Assembly (NCBI GenBank): GCA_964573725.1 | Contig: CAZNLJ010000020.1 | Coordinates: 1-64,000, forward strand | DNA from: UBA6168 sp964573725 | GTDB taxonomy: Bacteria > Bacteroidota > Bacteroidia > Chitinophagales > Saprospiraceae | Direction: 5' to 3' | Length of the DNA: 64,000 nt | Part shown: piece after piece, positions 34,841-44,800 of the stretch | Position numbering within the stretch: position 1 is the first letter of the stretch | Layout of the letters: every line of letters starts with the position of its first letter | Program-made: the position numbers and the translations under genes | The notes under the pieces: model-generated | Seen by the model: the letters and a program-made list of their open reading frames with translations, nothing else | Told to the model about the DNA's origin: nothing | The model's database searches: none

Positions 34841-36082
34841 TCATTCCGCCAGCCCCTGCAGGGCCTGCAGCGCCAGCAGGGCTTCGATGGTGGATTCCGC
34901 ACCGGCGTTGCGGTTCACTTGCGTCGGTCCGGTGATGCCGTCGAAGCAGCGGCCCGTGGCAGGGTCGTACATCGCCGCGCCGGCGGGATTCTCCCCCCCG
35001 AACCAGGCCGCCAGCCGCAGCGCCGTCTCCCGGAATTCCGGCTCTCCCGTGGCCCGGTAGGCCTCGACCGAAGCCAGTACCATCGGACTGATGTCATAGG
35101 CGATCTGGGGGAACGAGCTGGAATCCTGCAGGGACAAGCTGCCGCCTTCCCCGACCAGCCGAAACGCATGCAACAGGCCTTTTTCCAGCAGGAAAGGATA
35201 AAAATGCCGCACTTCCGCCAATCCCGCTTCCACGAAAGGACGGTGCCGCAGGGCCCTGCCGGCTCCGATCATCGCATAGGCCTGGGTATTGCCCCAGGCA
35301 TGCCAATGGTTCCGCCAGCTCAGGAAGGCATGGTAGGGCGGTGTCCGGGCATCCCCGAACTGCCCCCGCAACAAGAGATTGCCGAGGTCCACCATCCGTG
35401 CCGCCACCCGCTCGGAATCCGTTCGGCGATACAGGTTGGTCAATCCCAGGAGGATGATTCCCGCCTGGTCGGCCCCGAGCTCGGCCAGACAGGCCGGCAC
35501 CGTGATTCCGTCGAAGACAGCGGTATCGGCAGGAGCAGGACATAGGTCCGGCAGGCGGCCTGCCAATTGCGTCACCACCGGCAGGACGCTGTCCTGCAAC
35601 GGGACCAGGGTTTCGTCCGGCACAAGCAACAGCTCGGAAAAGGCCCAAAATGCACGCCAGGTCCAAAATCCCGGAATCGCCACACTGTTCCGATGGGTGG
35701 TGTTGACCTGCCCGCCGGGCAGGAGGAAGTTGTAGGAATAGCCGTTCTCCGCTTGCAAGTGGAATAGGAACGCCGCCAGGGAACGGATCCGCGCCGCCCC
35801 TGCCGCGGATGGCTCCGCCTGTTGCCGCCGGCAATGGAAAACCAAGGCCCGCGCCACATCGTCCACACAGGTGTAGCCTTCGTCCTCGTCCCCGACATAA
35901 TGATAATCCGGAGCCTCGGCATAAATCCAGACCGTACCGAGCGGCCGGCCGTCGACCGTGGTTTCCTCGGTCAGGTAATCGAGGTGGGCAGCGTTGGGCC
36001 ACAGGGACGACGGCGGTGGCGGCACCGAGGGGGAACAGGCAGCCAACCAAAAGGCCGACCCGAATATCATTTGCTTTTTCAT
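34841..36082 (-). CDS. lipoprotein with alpha/alpha-toroid fold, candidate glycosidase
   Basis: 413 residues. The lipoprotein signal is MKKQMIFGSAFWLAAC (lipid Cys 16). The mature part is helical with paired repeats typical of an (alpha/alpha)6 toroid: YTCVDDVARALVFHCRRQQA, GFWTWRAFWAFSELLLV, LSWRNHWHAWGNTQAYAMIG, IAYDISPMVLASVEAY. Acidic residues in CVDDVARA and in FDGITG near the end could be catalytic, as in other toroid glycosidases. Its start overlaps the GH130 stop in an ATGA arrangement, so expression is coupled. Placed between a GH130 gene and the ABC ATPase, it probably trims imported mannosides in the periplasm. Family not assigned. Confidence 0.8.
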   Translation of the reverse strand: MKKQMIFGSAFWLAACSPSVPPPPSSLWPNAAHLDYLTEETTVDGRPLGTVWIYAEAPDYHYVGDEDEGYTCVDDVARALVFHCRRQQAEPSAAGAARIRSLAAFLFHLQAENGYSYNFLLPGGQVNTTHRNSVAIPGFWTWRAFWAFSELLLVPDETLVPLQDSVLPVVTQLAGRLPDLCPAPADTAVFDGITVPACLAELGADQAGIILLGLTNLYRRTDSERVAARMVDLGNLLLRGQFGDARTPPYHAFLSWRNHWHAWGNTQAYAMIGAGRALRHRPFVEAGLAEVRHFYPFLLEKGLLHAFRLVGEGGSLSLQDSSSFPQIAYDISPMVLASVEAYRATGEPEFRETALRLAAWFGGENPAGAAMYDPATGRCFDGITGPTQVNRNAGAESTIEALLALQALQGLAE

Positions 36083-37341
36083 CGCATCGAATGGGTGAGT
36101 TCTTCCAATACTGCCGCCAGCCCCACCGTCGCAAAACCGATGGCACTATCGGACATCGCATAGGGGATGATGAGCCGCCCCCGGTGGTGCAACATCCCGC
36201 AGGTGTAGAGGACATTGGGTACGTATCCTTCCCGTTCCGACTCGTCGGGGCTGAGCAAAGGCCGGTCGAGGCTGGCCAGCACCTTGCCGGGATCTTCCAG
36301 GTCGAGCAGGGAGAGGCTGAGCACATACCGGCGCATTGCCCCGACGGCATGCGTGAGCAGCAGCCATCCGGCCGGTGTACGCAGCGGACTGCCGCAGTTG
36401 CCCAGCTGCAGCAGCTCCCAATCCCGCATCGGCTGTTGCAGCGGCTGGTAGGTATCCCAATGCAAGAGGTCGTCGCTGTACATCAAGGACAGGCTTCGTC
36501 CGCCCTGGCGACCAATCATGGCATAGCGGCCGCCGATCTTTTCGGGAAACAACGCCATCCCCTTGTCGCTGGCGGCGGCACCCTGCAAGGGCCGGATCCG
36601 GAAATGGAGGAAATCCGCCGTTTCGATCAATTGCGGGAAAATGGTCCGGCCGTTGTAGGCGGTATAGGTGGCGAGGTATCGGGGCTGTCCGCCACCGTCG
36701 AACCGGACGAACCGGGCATCCTCCATCCCGTTGGACTCGTTGGGGCTATGCGGGAACAAGACCCGGCTGTCCAGGGGTATCTCCTCGGAAAAACGAAGGT
36801 CGTAGGCGTTATCCTGCGCGGGAGGTGCCAGGTGGTTGCCGGTGGACAGCTTGTCGACCGGTGGCTCCAACACGATGGTCCCGCGCTCCGAAAGGACCCC
36901 GGTCCGGAAGGCGACCGAGGAGATGTGCCCCTCACCGGTAGCCCGCAGCGAAAGCAGGAACCGGAGCGCACCTTCCGGCAGGTCCCGCTGGTCCGGATGC
37001 GGCACGATGGATGGGTTGAAAAGGGCGGCGGACTGGATGCTGTATTCATGGGTGAAATAGGCCCCGATCAGCAGCCGTTTTGTCCGGGAGGCCGACATAC
37101 CCGGAACGTGGCGGACGACCCGCTCGAAATGCTTTGAAAAACACGACGGCAAGTCGAAATGCCGGTGGGCAAAATCCGCCAGGATGGCCGCCAGCTGCGC
37201 CCCGGCCGTCGCCTCGTCCAGGGCCAGCACCGCTTCCACCACCGGCCGGAAACGGGCCGGAGTGCCGAAATCAAGGAATTTCAGGATGACCTTCTTCGGG
37301 TCGGCCATCAGGCGTGTCGCTGTTCGGTTGACGGTTATCAT
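36079..37341 (-). CDS. glycoside hydrolase family 130 enzyme, long form
   Basis: 420 residues starting MITVNRTATRLMADPKKVIL, which matches the usual GH130 opening. A helical insert (about 30-90) precedes the five-bladed propeller. The probable catalytic Asp is D208 in NGMEDARFVRF. Further landmarks are YTAYNGRTIFPQLIET, LFPEKIGGRYAMIGRQ, QLGNCGSPLRTPAGWLLLTH and the end GLAAVLEEL. Long GH130 members include beta-1,2-mannosidases and uncharacterised forms. It is cytoplasmic, with no signal peptide. It follows the MalG-type permease by 22 bp and overlaps the next gene by 4 bp. With the shorter GH130 gene across the convergent gap, it supports a mannoside pathway. Confidence 0.9.
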   Translation of the reverse strand: MITVNRTATRLMADPKKVILKFLDFGTPARFRPVVEAVLALDEATAGAQLAAILADFAHRHFDLPSCFSKHFERVVRHVPGMSASRTKRLLIGAYFTHEYSIQSAALFNPSIVPHPDQRDLPEGALRFLLSLRATGEGHISSVAFRTGVLSERGTIVLEPPVDKLSTGNHLAPPAQDNAYDLRFSEEIPLDSRVLFPHSPNESNGMEDARFVRFDGGGQPRYLATYTAYNGRTIFPQLIETADFLHFRIRPLQGAAASDKGMALFPEKIGGRYAMIGRQGGRSLSLMYSDDLLHWDTYQPLQQPMRDWELLQLGNCGSPLRTPAGWLLLTHAVGAMRRYVLSLSLLDLEDPGKVLASLDRPLLSPDESEREGYVPNVLYTCGMLHHRGRLIIPYAMSDSAIGFATVGLAAVLEELTHSMR

Positions 37342-37363
37342 GTTCGATTTGTTTGCTCGCCGC

Positions 37364-38233
37364 CTACGATTTCAAGCCCGAGGTGGCCATGCTTTGGATG
37401 AAGTGCCGCTGGAAAACGGCATATGCCAGGATGATGGGCAGCGCCAGCAAGACGGCGGCAGCCAGCTTCACCCCCAATTGCCCTTCCGCCCGCCCGCCTA
37501 CGGCAAACAAGGCCACCAGCTGGGGCAGGGTCATCGTCTGGGTATCCCGAATGACAATCAACGGCCAAAGGACCTCGTTCCAACTGTTCAGGAAGGTCAG
37601 GATGCCGACCGTGACCAGGGTGGGCCTGATGTTAGGACAAAGCACCTGGAAAAGGATCCGCAACTCACCGCACCCGTCCACCCGGGCGGCATCGACCAAT
37701 TCGTCGGGTATCGCCCGGAATGCCTGCCGGAACAACAGGATGGCAAAAGCACTGTTCAGGGCCGGTACCACCAGCGCCGTCAAGCTATCTACCCAACGCA
37801 GTTTCACCACCAGGATGTAATTGGGGATGAGCGTCACCTGGAAAGGCAAGGTCATGGTGAAAATGAGGATGAAAAACAACAGGTTCCGACCCCGGAAACG
37901 CCATTTGGCCAAGGCATAGCCCGTCATCGCCCCAAAGACCAACACACCGGTCGTCGTCAGCCCGGCCACCAACAGGCTGTTGAACAGCGACCGGCCGATG
38001 GGAATCTTCGCAAACAACTGCCGGTAGTTCGAAAGGGTCGGATGTACCGGAAACAACCCCATCCCTTCGATCTGTGCTTCCTCCGTCAGCGAGGCTGCGA
38101 CCATCCAGTAGAACGGGTACAGGAACGCTGCAGCGAAGAGCAACAGCAACAGATGTCGGATAATGGACGTACGGGTCACTTTCTCTTTTTTTAGGACGGT
38201 GGTCACGGCGCAGGAAGAAAATCCGCTCGACAT
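37364..38233 (-). CDS. sugar ABC transporter permease (MalG type)
   Basis: 289 residues from the ATG at 38,233. Six membrane segments, starting with HLLLLLFAAAFLYPFYWMVA. The EAA loop that docks on the ATPase is present (ELVDAARVDGCGELRILFQV), followed by PTLVTVGILTFLNSWNEVLW, characteristic of MalG-family inner-membrane subunits. It forms a heterodimer with the MalF-type product of the gene just upstream (10-bp gap). The end GLKS is typical of the family. Confidence 0.93.
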   Translation of the reverse strand: MSSGFSSCAVTTVLKKEKVTRTSIIRHLLLLLFAAAFLYPFYWMVAASLTEEAQIEGMGLFPVHPTLSNYRQLFAKIPIGRSLFNSLLVAGLTTTGVLVFGAMTGYALAKWRFRGRNLLFFILIFTMTLPFQVTLIPNYILVVKLRWVDSLTALVVPALNSAFAILLFRQAFRAIPDELVDAARVDGCGELRILFQVLCPNIRPTLVTVGILTFLNSWNEVLWPLIVIRDTQTMTLPQLVALFAVGGRAEGQLGVKLAAAVLLALPIILAYAVFQRHFIQSMATSGLKS

Positions 38234-38243
38234 ACGGATCCGC

Positions 38244-39113
38244 TCAATCCGTCCGCTCAATGTATGCCTTCTGGAACGCCACCACCCCCATGATGAGCAG
38301 TGCAAAACAAAGCCCCAAGGTCGCGGAATAACCCATGTGGTAATAGCCGAACGCCTGCCGGTAGATATAGAGCATGGCGGACAAGGTGCTGTTGAGCGGC
38401 CCCCCGTCCGTCATGATGTACGGCTCGATGAACAGGCTGAACCCGCCGATGGTCGAAAGCACCGATACCATGAAAACCGTAGGGTTGATGGCCGGCAAGG
38501 TGATGTACCGAAATTGCTGCCAGGCCGTGGCCCCCTCCACCTCCGCCGCCTCGTAGTAGGTCCGCGGAACGGTCTGCAACCCGACCAGGAACAGGATGAC
38601 GTATAGCCCGACATTTTTCCAGGTAGCCATCAAGGCCAAGGAGAACATGGCGACACGGGGATCCGACAGCCAGGCCACCCTGCCTAATCCGATGCCCGTC
38701 AACAGCCGGTTGAGCAAGCCCGTCTCCAATCCGAACAGCTGCTGCCACAGGATGGTGACCACCACCCCGGAAACGACCACCGGCAGGAAAAACGCCGCCC
38801 GGAAAAAACCCTTCGCCCGGATCTTGCCGTTCAACAGATAGGCCAGTCCCAGGGCCAGCAGCACCTGCAAGGGTATGTGCACCACCAGAAACCGAAGGGT
38901 GTTCCAGATGGCTTTCCAAAACAGCCGGTCCTGCAGCAGGTGTTGGTAATTGCCTGCCCCGATGTACCGCATGGGGGAGATGATGTTCCATTGGTGAAAG
39001 GTCAATACCACGGAGAACACCACCGGAAACAGCACGAAGAGGGCCAGGTGCAGCAGGTAAGGCATGACCAACAGGTACGGTGGTAGTATGTGACGGCGTT
39101 TCGGCTTGTTCAT
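38244..39113 (-). CDS. sugar ABC transporter permease (MalF type)
   Basis: 289 residues from the ATG at 39,113 (MNKPKRRHILPPYLLVMPYL). Six membrane helices. The EAA motif is YYEAAEVEGATAWQQFRYIT and is followed by LPAINPTVFMVSVLSTIGGF. The segment SLFIEPYIMTDGGPLNSTLS is a strong marker of carbohydrate-uptake permeases of the MalF/UgpA class. It is co-transcribed with the binding lipoprotein (36-bp gap) and MalG partner. The few extra codons upstream of 39,113 are not needed. Confidence 0.93.
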   Translation of the reverse strand: MNKPKRRHILPPYLLVMPYLLHLALFVLFPVVFSVVLTFHQWNIISPMRYIGAGNYQHLLQDRLFWKAIWNTLRFLVVHIPLQVLLALGLAYLLNGKIRAKGFFRAAFFLPVVVSGVVVTILWQQLFGLETGLLNRLLTGIGLGRVAWLSDPRVAMFSLALMATWKNVGLYVILFLVGLQTVPRTYYEAAEVEGATAWQQFRYITLPAINPTVFMVSVLSTIGGFSLFIEPYIMTDGGPLNSTLSAMLYIYRQAFGYYHMGYSATLGLCFALLIMGVVAFQKAYIERTD

Positions 39114-39149
39114 ACAACGGGAACAGGGCGGTTGTGCGGGCAAGGAACC

Positions 39150-40457
39150 TCATCGGTCGGCATCGGCCGCCAACAGGATGTTCACAGCCCGCTCGGCATC
39201 GGCGATGGCAGCTTCCGGTGTCTTGATGCCGTATAAGACACAGGCTTCGTATTCCTGCGAAAGGATATCGAGCACCTCGACCATCGATACGCAATTGTCC
39301 ACACCCCGCACATACCGGGCCTGCTGCGCAAAGGCCTGCATCCGGGGGTTTTCCTCGAAAAAGGACCGGAAGGCCGGCAAGGTATCCAGCCCCTGCCGCC
39401 GGGGCAGCTGCCCGGCCAAGGCCAGCAACTGCCGGTCACCCTCCTCGTCGATCATGCTTCGGATGAATTCCCACGCCGCCTGCGGCCGGCGGCAAGTGTT
39501 GAAGATCACGATGTTCTTGGGGTCACAATAGGTGTAGACCGGCCCGGAGTGCCCCGCCGGAACCGGCATCGGCGCGAATTCGTATCTGAAACCCGGCCGC
39601 AGGAATTTCTCCAGGTACTCGATTTCCCAGGGTCCGGTCCATTTGCTCGCATATCTCCCGCCGATGAATAGGTCCTGCCCGGCCGATTCGTATTGTCTCG
39701 AAAAATAATTGCGGCGGTAGAGCTCCTGCAGGAAACGGAAGACCCCCACCCCGTAGGGATTGTTGAAGTGCGCCCGGCCGTCCCGGACCAAAGGCAGGCC
39801 GCCGGAGGCCGCGAGATAAAGCGGATAGAAATTGAACAGCCGTTGGTACCAGGCCAGCTTCACCGACGTGTTGCCGAACCAGCGGTCCACATACCCGTCG
39901 CCATCCGTGTCCGCCTGGAACCGCTCGGCAGCGGCCAGGAAGTCGGGATAGGTCGCAGGGAAAGTGTCCAGGCCGACGGATTGCAACAGCCGGACGTTGT
40001 AGATCGTCATGAACGGATTGATCTTCCAGGGCACCTGGTATATGTGCCCGTCGTCGGCGGTGACCTCCCGGATGGTCTCCTCATCGCATCGCTGCCGGAG
40101 GAAATCCAGGAATCCGTCGAGCGTGTCCAAGGGCACAAGCACCCCCGAACGACCGTAAAATTCCGCCAGCCCCTGCCAGAGGTTGGCGTAGATGTCGGGG
40201 GTCGTTCCGCCTACCACCGCCGCCAGGATGATTTCCTCGCTCGACTGTCCTTCCAGGACCGGCTGGTACTGGACGGGCCGGTCGGGATGGGTTCGGTTCC
40301 ATCGGTCCACCGCCCACCTGGAAAAGGCGATCTCACCCCCGTTGTTGCTCGACCAGAACACGATGGACGTATCCGGGTCGGAGGGTCCGACCGATGTACA
40401 GGCCGCTGCCGACAGGAGGCAGGCCAGCCGGATGGACAGCAGGAAATGACGGCGCAT
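39150..40457 (-). CDS. extracellular sugar-binding lipoprotein of the ABC importer
   Basis: 435 residues of the family 1 solute-binding type. Signal and lipobox: LACLLSAAAC, lipid Cys 20. It opens with TSIVFWSSNNGGEIAFSRWA, passes through TTPDIYANLWQGLAEFYGRS and PWKINPFMTIYNVRLL, and has an aromatic-rich binding region (NTSVKLAWYQRLFNFYPLYL; YASKWTGPWEIEYLEKF). It should capture an oligosaccharide in the periplasm and deliver it to the MalFG-type permeases. Being lipid-anchored fits an organism with an outer membrane in which SusCD performs the first step. It is preceded by the AraC gene (145-bp gap). Confidence 0.92.
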   Translation of the reverse strand: MRRHFLLSIRLACLLSAAACTSVGPSDPDTSIVFWSSNNGGEIAFSRWAVDRWNRTHPDRPVQYQPVLEGQSSEEIILAAVVGGTTPDIYANLWQGLAEFYGRSGVLVPLDTLDGFLDFLRQRCDEETIREVTADDGHIYQVPWKINPFMTIYNVRLLQSVGLDTFPATYPDFLAAAERFQADTDGDGYVDRWFGNTSVKLAWYQRLFNFYPLYLAASGGLPLVRDGRAHFNNPYGVGVFRFLQELYRRNYFSRQYESAGQDLFIGGRYASKWTGPWEIEYLEKFLRPGFRYEFAPMPVPAGHSGPVYTYCDPKNIVIFNTCRRPQAAWEFIRSMIDEEGDRQLLALAGQLPRRQGLDTLPAFRSFFEENPRMQAFAQQARYVRGVDNCVSMVEVLDILSQEYEACVLYGIKTPEAAIADAERAVNILLAADADR

Positions 40458-40602
40458 CGGGATGTCGGATTGCTGTTTGGTTTGACCTGCTAAATGTAAG
40501 GAAGGATGGGGAATCGCCGGCAGCCTGTTGCAGGATAATACGGATTTTTCGCTTAAAAGTACACACCTGTACCCGAAAGGGCGGCGGAGTCCTTGCCTGC
40601 GG

Positions 40603-41580
40603 TCAGTGGTGTATCAGCCGGGTCGCATAGGTCGCCGGCTGTACGGCTCCCTGGGCATCCGTCTTGGTCGGGATGAACTGGCGCGGCGTCACTTGTTTCG
40701 TCCAATCGAAATCGTTCTTACGCAGGTAACGTCGCCGGTATTCCATGGGGGTGCAGGCGCGGTATTTCCGGAACAGGCGATTGAAGTTGGCGAGGTTGTT
40801 AAAGCCGGATTTCACACAGACCTGCGCCACGGTATCGTCGGTATCGAGCAAAAGCTTACAGGCATTGCCGACGCGCAGGTCGACCAGGAACTGGGTGAAA
40901 CTGCGGAAAGCGTATTTTTGGAAGAAATGGCTGAATGCCGATTCGCTGAGGTTGACCTGCCCCGCCACATCCCCGATCTTGAGCCTGGGGTCGGTGAAAT
41001 GTTTGAGGATGTAGGCGTATGCCACCTGGATACGGTTGCTCTCCGTCCGGAGGGCTTGGGGAGAGAAGGCTTCGCTGGCCAGGGGGGTCGCTTCGGTGGA
41101 ACCGGACAGGAGGTCGAGGAGTTGGAAAAATGAGATGACGCTTCCGAAGCCCCTGTCTTCGGTCAAGTCGACCATCCGCCGCATGGCATCCTCGAGTGTG
41201 TTGCCGTGAAACTTGAGGCCGCGGCTGGCACCCCGCAACAGACGCCGGATGTTGATGAAACGGTCCTTTTGGAACAATTGCCCGCTGAAAAGGTCCATGG
41301 CGAACTGGATGGTGATGACCCGGTAGGGCTGTCCGCCGGCCTGCAGGACCCGGTCACCGTCCCATTTGTGGTAGAGGTACGGCCCCAACAACACCAGGTC
41401 GTAATCGGTGTACCGCTCGGTCGAATCCCCGACGATCCGGGTACCGGATATCCCCGCCACCAGGTTCAGCTCGTACTCCGGATGGTTGTGAATGGGATAG
41501 TCGAACCCGTTGCTGACAGAGTCGAGCACGACGAAGATGTCCTGCTGCTTGAGCGGTGTTATTTCTCGGAAGATGTTCAT
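40603..41580 (-). CDS. AraC-family transcriptional regulator
   Basis: 325 residues. The N-terminal half is a cupin-like sensor (YPIHNHPEYELNLVAGISGT; YDLVLLGPYLYHKWDG). The C-terminal double helix-turn-helix lies at about 190-290: LKIGDVAGQVNLSESAFSHF, then TVAQVCVKSGFNNLANFNRL with CTPMEYRRRY. A short tail follows. It lies between the divergent SusC gene (282-bp gap) and the ABC operon downstream, and so is the natural regulator of both. AraC regulators of this kind usually bind a sugar intermediate and activate. Autoregulation is likely if it shares the operon promoter. Confidence 0.92.
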   Translation of the reverse strand: MNIFREITPLKQQDIFVVLDSVSNGFDYPIHNHPEYELNLVAGISGTRIVGDSTERYTDYDLVLLGPYLYHKWDGDRVLQAGGQPYRVITIQFAMDLFSGQLFQKDRFINIRRLLRGASRGLKFHGNTLEDAMRRMVDLTEDRGFGSVISFFQLLDLLSGSTEATPLASEAFSPQALRTESNRIQVAYAYILKHFTDPRLKIGDVAGQVNLSESAFSHFFQKYAFRSFTQFLVDLRVGNACKLLLDTDDTVAQVCVKSGFNNLANFNRLFRKYRACTPMEYRRRYLRKNDFDWTKQVTPRQFIPTKTDAQGAVQPATYATRLIHH

Positions 41581-41862
41581 ATGGCTTCGGATGGTGGTCG
41601 GAAGTCGGACATCCCGGGTGCCTGGCGCCCGGATTATCCGCCGGATTCACGAAAGTACTTTTCTTTTACCTAATCATACCAATAAAAAGGGGCCTTGTAC
41701 CGGACATTTGTCCAAAGGCCGGCGTTGGAAAGCCGTTGCGGCAGTATGAGATACCGGTTTCATACGGCCGGGACGTATCTTGTACGGACCGGGGCCGGCT
41801 GCGGCAGGACATCGCCTTACGGGGCCGGTTGTTGCCGCTCCCGAAGTCCGACACACGAAAAC

Positions 41863-44800
41863 ATGATCCGAATGCGTCTGAGTACCGTCTTACTGCCCCT
41901 GTTGCTGGTCACCGCCCAAACGACCGGTGCACAATCCTTCCTGGTCCGCGGAACGGTATTGTCCGGGGAGGACAATCTTCCGATGATCGGCGCCAACGTG
42001 CTGGAAAAAGGTACGTTGAACGGAACGATTTCCGGGTTAGACGGTGGTTTCCAGCTTGAAGTGGCTTCTCCGGAGGCGGTGCTGGTCTTCAGTTATCTCG
42101 GTTTCGACGACCGGGAGGTGGGCGTACTGGGCCGGACGGACCTGTCCGTGGTACTTGCACCGGCATCGAACGTGATGCAGGAAGTGTTGGTGACCGGCTA
42201 CCGGCGGGAGGTACGCAGCGATGTTTCCTCGTCCATCAGTTCGATACGGTCGAAAGACATCCGCCACCTGGTGGTCGTTGGCATCGACCAAGCCCTGCAA
42301 GGCCAGGCGGCCGGTGTATCCGTGACCCAGGTGACCGGGGCGCCGGGGGATGACATCGCCGTGCGTATCCGTGGCGCGGGCACCCTCGGCAACAACAATC
42401 CGCTCTATGTGATCGACGGGGTGCCGACCACCGGCGGCATCAACATGTTCTCCCCCGGCGACATCGCCGGCATCGAGGTACTCAAGGATGCGGCCGCCGC
42501 CGCCGTCTACGGGGCCAGGGCGGCGAACGGGGTCGTCCTCATCACCACGAAACGGGGTGCCGCCGGCCCTCCGTCCTTCCGCTTCGAAGCCTATGGCGGG
42601 GTGCAGCAGCCGGTCCGCCTCCCTGAACTCCTCCGGGCAGAGGAATACCTGCTGCTCCGCAACGAGGGGATCGCCAATGCCAACCTGAACCGAAACCCGG
42701 CCAACCAACTGCCGACCTATCCGATTTCCATCCTCGATACCCTGCCCGACAACGACTGGCTGGACCTGCTCTTCAATCCGGCTCAAATCCAGCACTACTC
42801 GCTCTCGGCCTCCGGCGGCAGCGAAAGCGGCAACTTCTACCTCTCCGGGGAATACCATACCCAGGACGGCATCTTCACGGGGCAATCGTTCGATAAGTAT
42901 CAGGTCCGCTTCAACGGGGACATCGGGAATACCCGCTTCCGCGTGGGCAACAACTTCGTGTTTTCCCATACCGACCGCCGGGTCATCAACGGCTCCGGCG
43001 ACGGCTTCGGCCCCGGCAACGAATTGAGCGGCATCCGCTACACCCTGATCGCCGCCCCGCTCTTCCCCGTCCGGTATCCCGACGGCCGGCTGATTCCCGT
43101 CACTTCCGAATTGGGCGACCCGACCCTCTTCGGCGATGGCAACGCCAACCCCCTGGCTTTCGTCCGGAATACCGACTGGACCATCCGCCGCTACCGGGTG
43201 TTCGGCAATGTCTTCGCCGAACTGTCGCCTACAGCGGGCCTCCGGTTGCGCAGCACCCTGGGCGGCGATTTCCAGTTCCAACGGGACAAGCTCTTCAAGG
43301 AACGGCTGAGCCCCGCCATCTATGACCCCACCTCGCTGAACGAGGGCAGCATCCTCGACCAGACCCTCGTCTGGAACAATACCGTCGATTTCCAACGCAC
43401 GTTCGGCCACCATCGGCTCTCCGCCCTCGCCGGTATGGAGGCCATCCTCAACCACACGGATTACCTGGGCGCCTCCGCCAACAACTTCCGCCGTACGGAC
43501 CCGCTCTTCCGCTATCTCGACGCCAGCGACCCCGTCGAACTCGACAACCTCGGCGTCTCCGGCATCGCTACGGAATGGGCCCTGCTCTCCTGGTTCGGCC
43601 AATTGTCCTACGCCTTCAAAGGTCGCTATATCGTCAGCGGCGCCTTCCGCCGGGACGGCTCGAGCCGCTTCGGCAAGAACAACCGCTGGGGCGGGTTCCC
43701 CTCCTTCTCCGCCGCCTGGAACCTGGCGGAAGAACCTTTCCTGCAATCGGTCGATTTCCTCTCCAGCCTGAAAATCCGCGGCAGCTGGGGCCGTCTCGGC
43801 AACCAGGAAATCGGCATATATCCCTACCGGTCCCTGGTGAGCACCGGCGATTATGTCTATACGTTCGGCCAAGAAATCGCCACCGGCGCCACCATCCTGG
43901 AAACCGGCAACGCCAATCTCCGCTGGGAAACCTCCACCCAGACCAACCTCGGACTCGACGCCAGCTTCCTCCTGGACCGCCTGACCCTGACCGCCGACCT
44001 GTTCCGCAAACGCACGGAGGATATCCTCGTCCGGGTTCCGGTGCCACAAGCGGGCGGCTCTGCCCGCCCGCCTTTCGTCAATGCCGCATCCGTGGAAAAC
44101 AAAGGCTTGGAATTGAGCGCCTTGTTCAGGAATAAAATCGGCCGGTTCCAGTATAATCTCCAAGCCAACCTCGCCTTCGTCCGCAACCAGGTGCTGTCCC
44201 TCGCCGACAGCGAACCCATCCTCGGCGGCTTCGGCCTCTCGGACGGAGCACTGACCCGCACCGAACCGGGACAGCCTGTCGGCGCTTTCTTCCTCTACCG
44301 AATGGAAGGCCTCTTCCAATCTCCGGAGGAAATCGCCGCCAGCCCCTTCCAGTCCGCCTACACCCGCCCCGGAGATGTCCGCTTCACCGACCTCAACGAC
44401 GATGGCAAGATCGATGACAAGGACCGGACGCATGTCGGCAATCCCTTCCCCGATTTCACCTATGGCCTGTCTGCCGGCTTCACCCACGGAAACCTAGATT
44501 TCTCCACCCTCCTGCAAGGGGTGCAAGGCAACGACGTCTATTTCCTCTATGGGAACTTCGCCTACGAAACCCAGCTGCGCGGCTTCAATTCCTATCGAAC
44601 CCTGCTCAACCGCTGGACACCCGACCATACCGATACCGATATCCCGATCGTCAGCGTGGATGACCGCAACGGCAACCGCCGCGCCTCCACCCGCTTCCTC
44701 GAGGACGGCTCCTACCTCCGAATCCGGAATGTCACGCTGGGCTATGACCTCAAGGACCTCGTCGGCTGGCAAGGGATCTCCGGCCTCCGCCTCTACCTGA

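Noticed and set aside
42037..44487. An 816-codon minus-strand frame opposite the SusC gene
   Set aside because: Antisense shadow of a clear SusC gene; composition is Gly/Glu/Val-rich with no motif.
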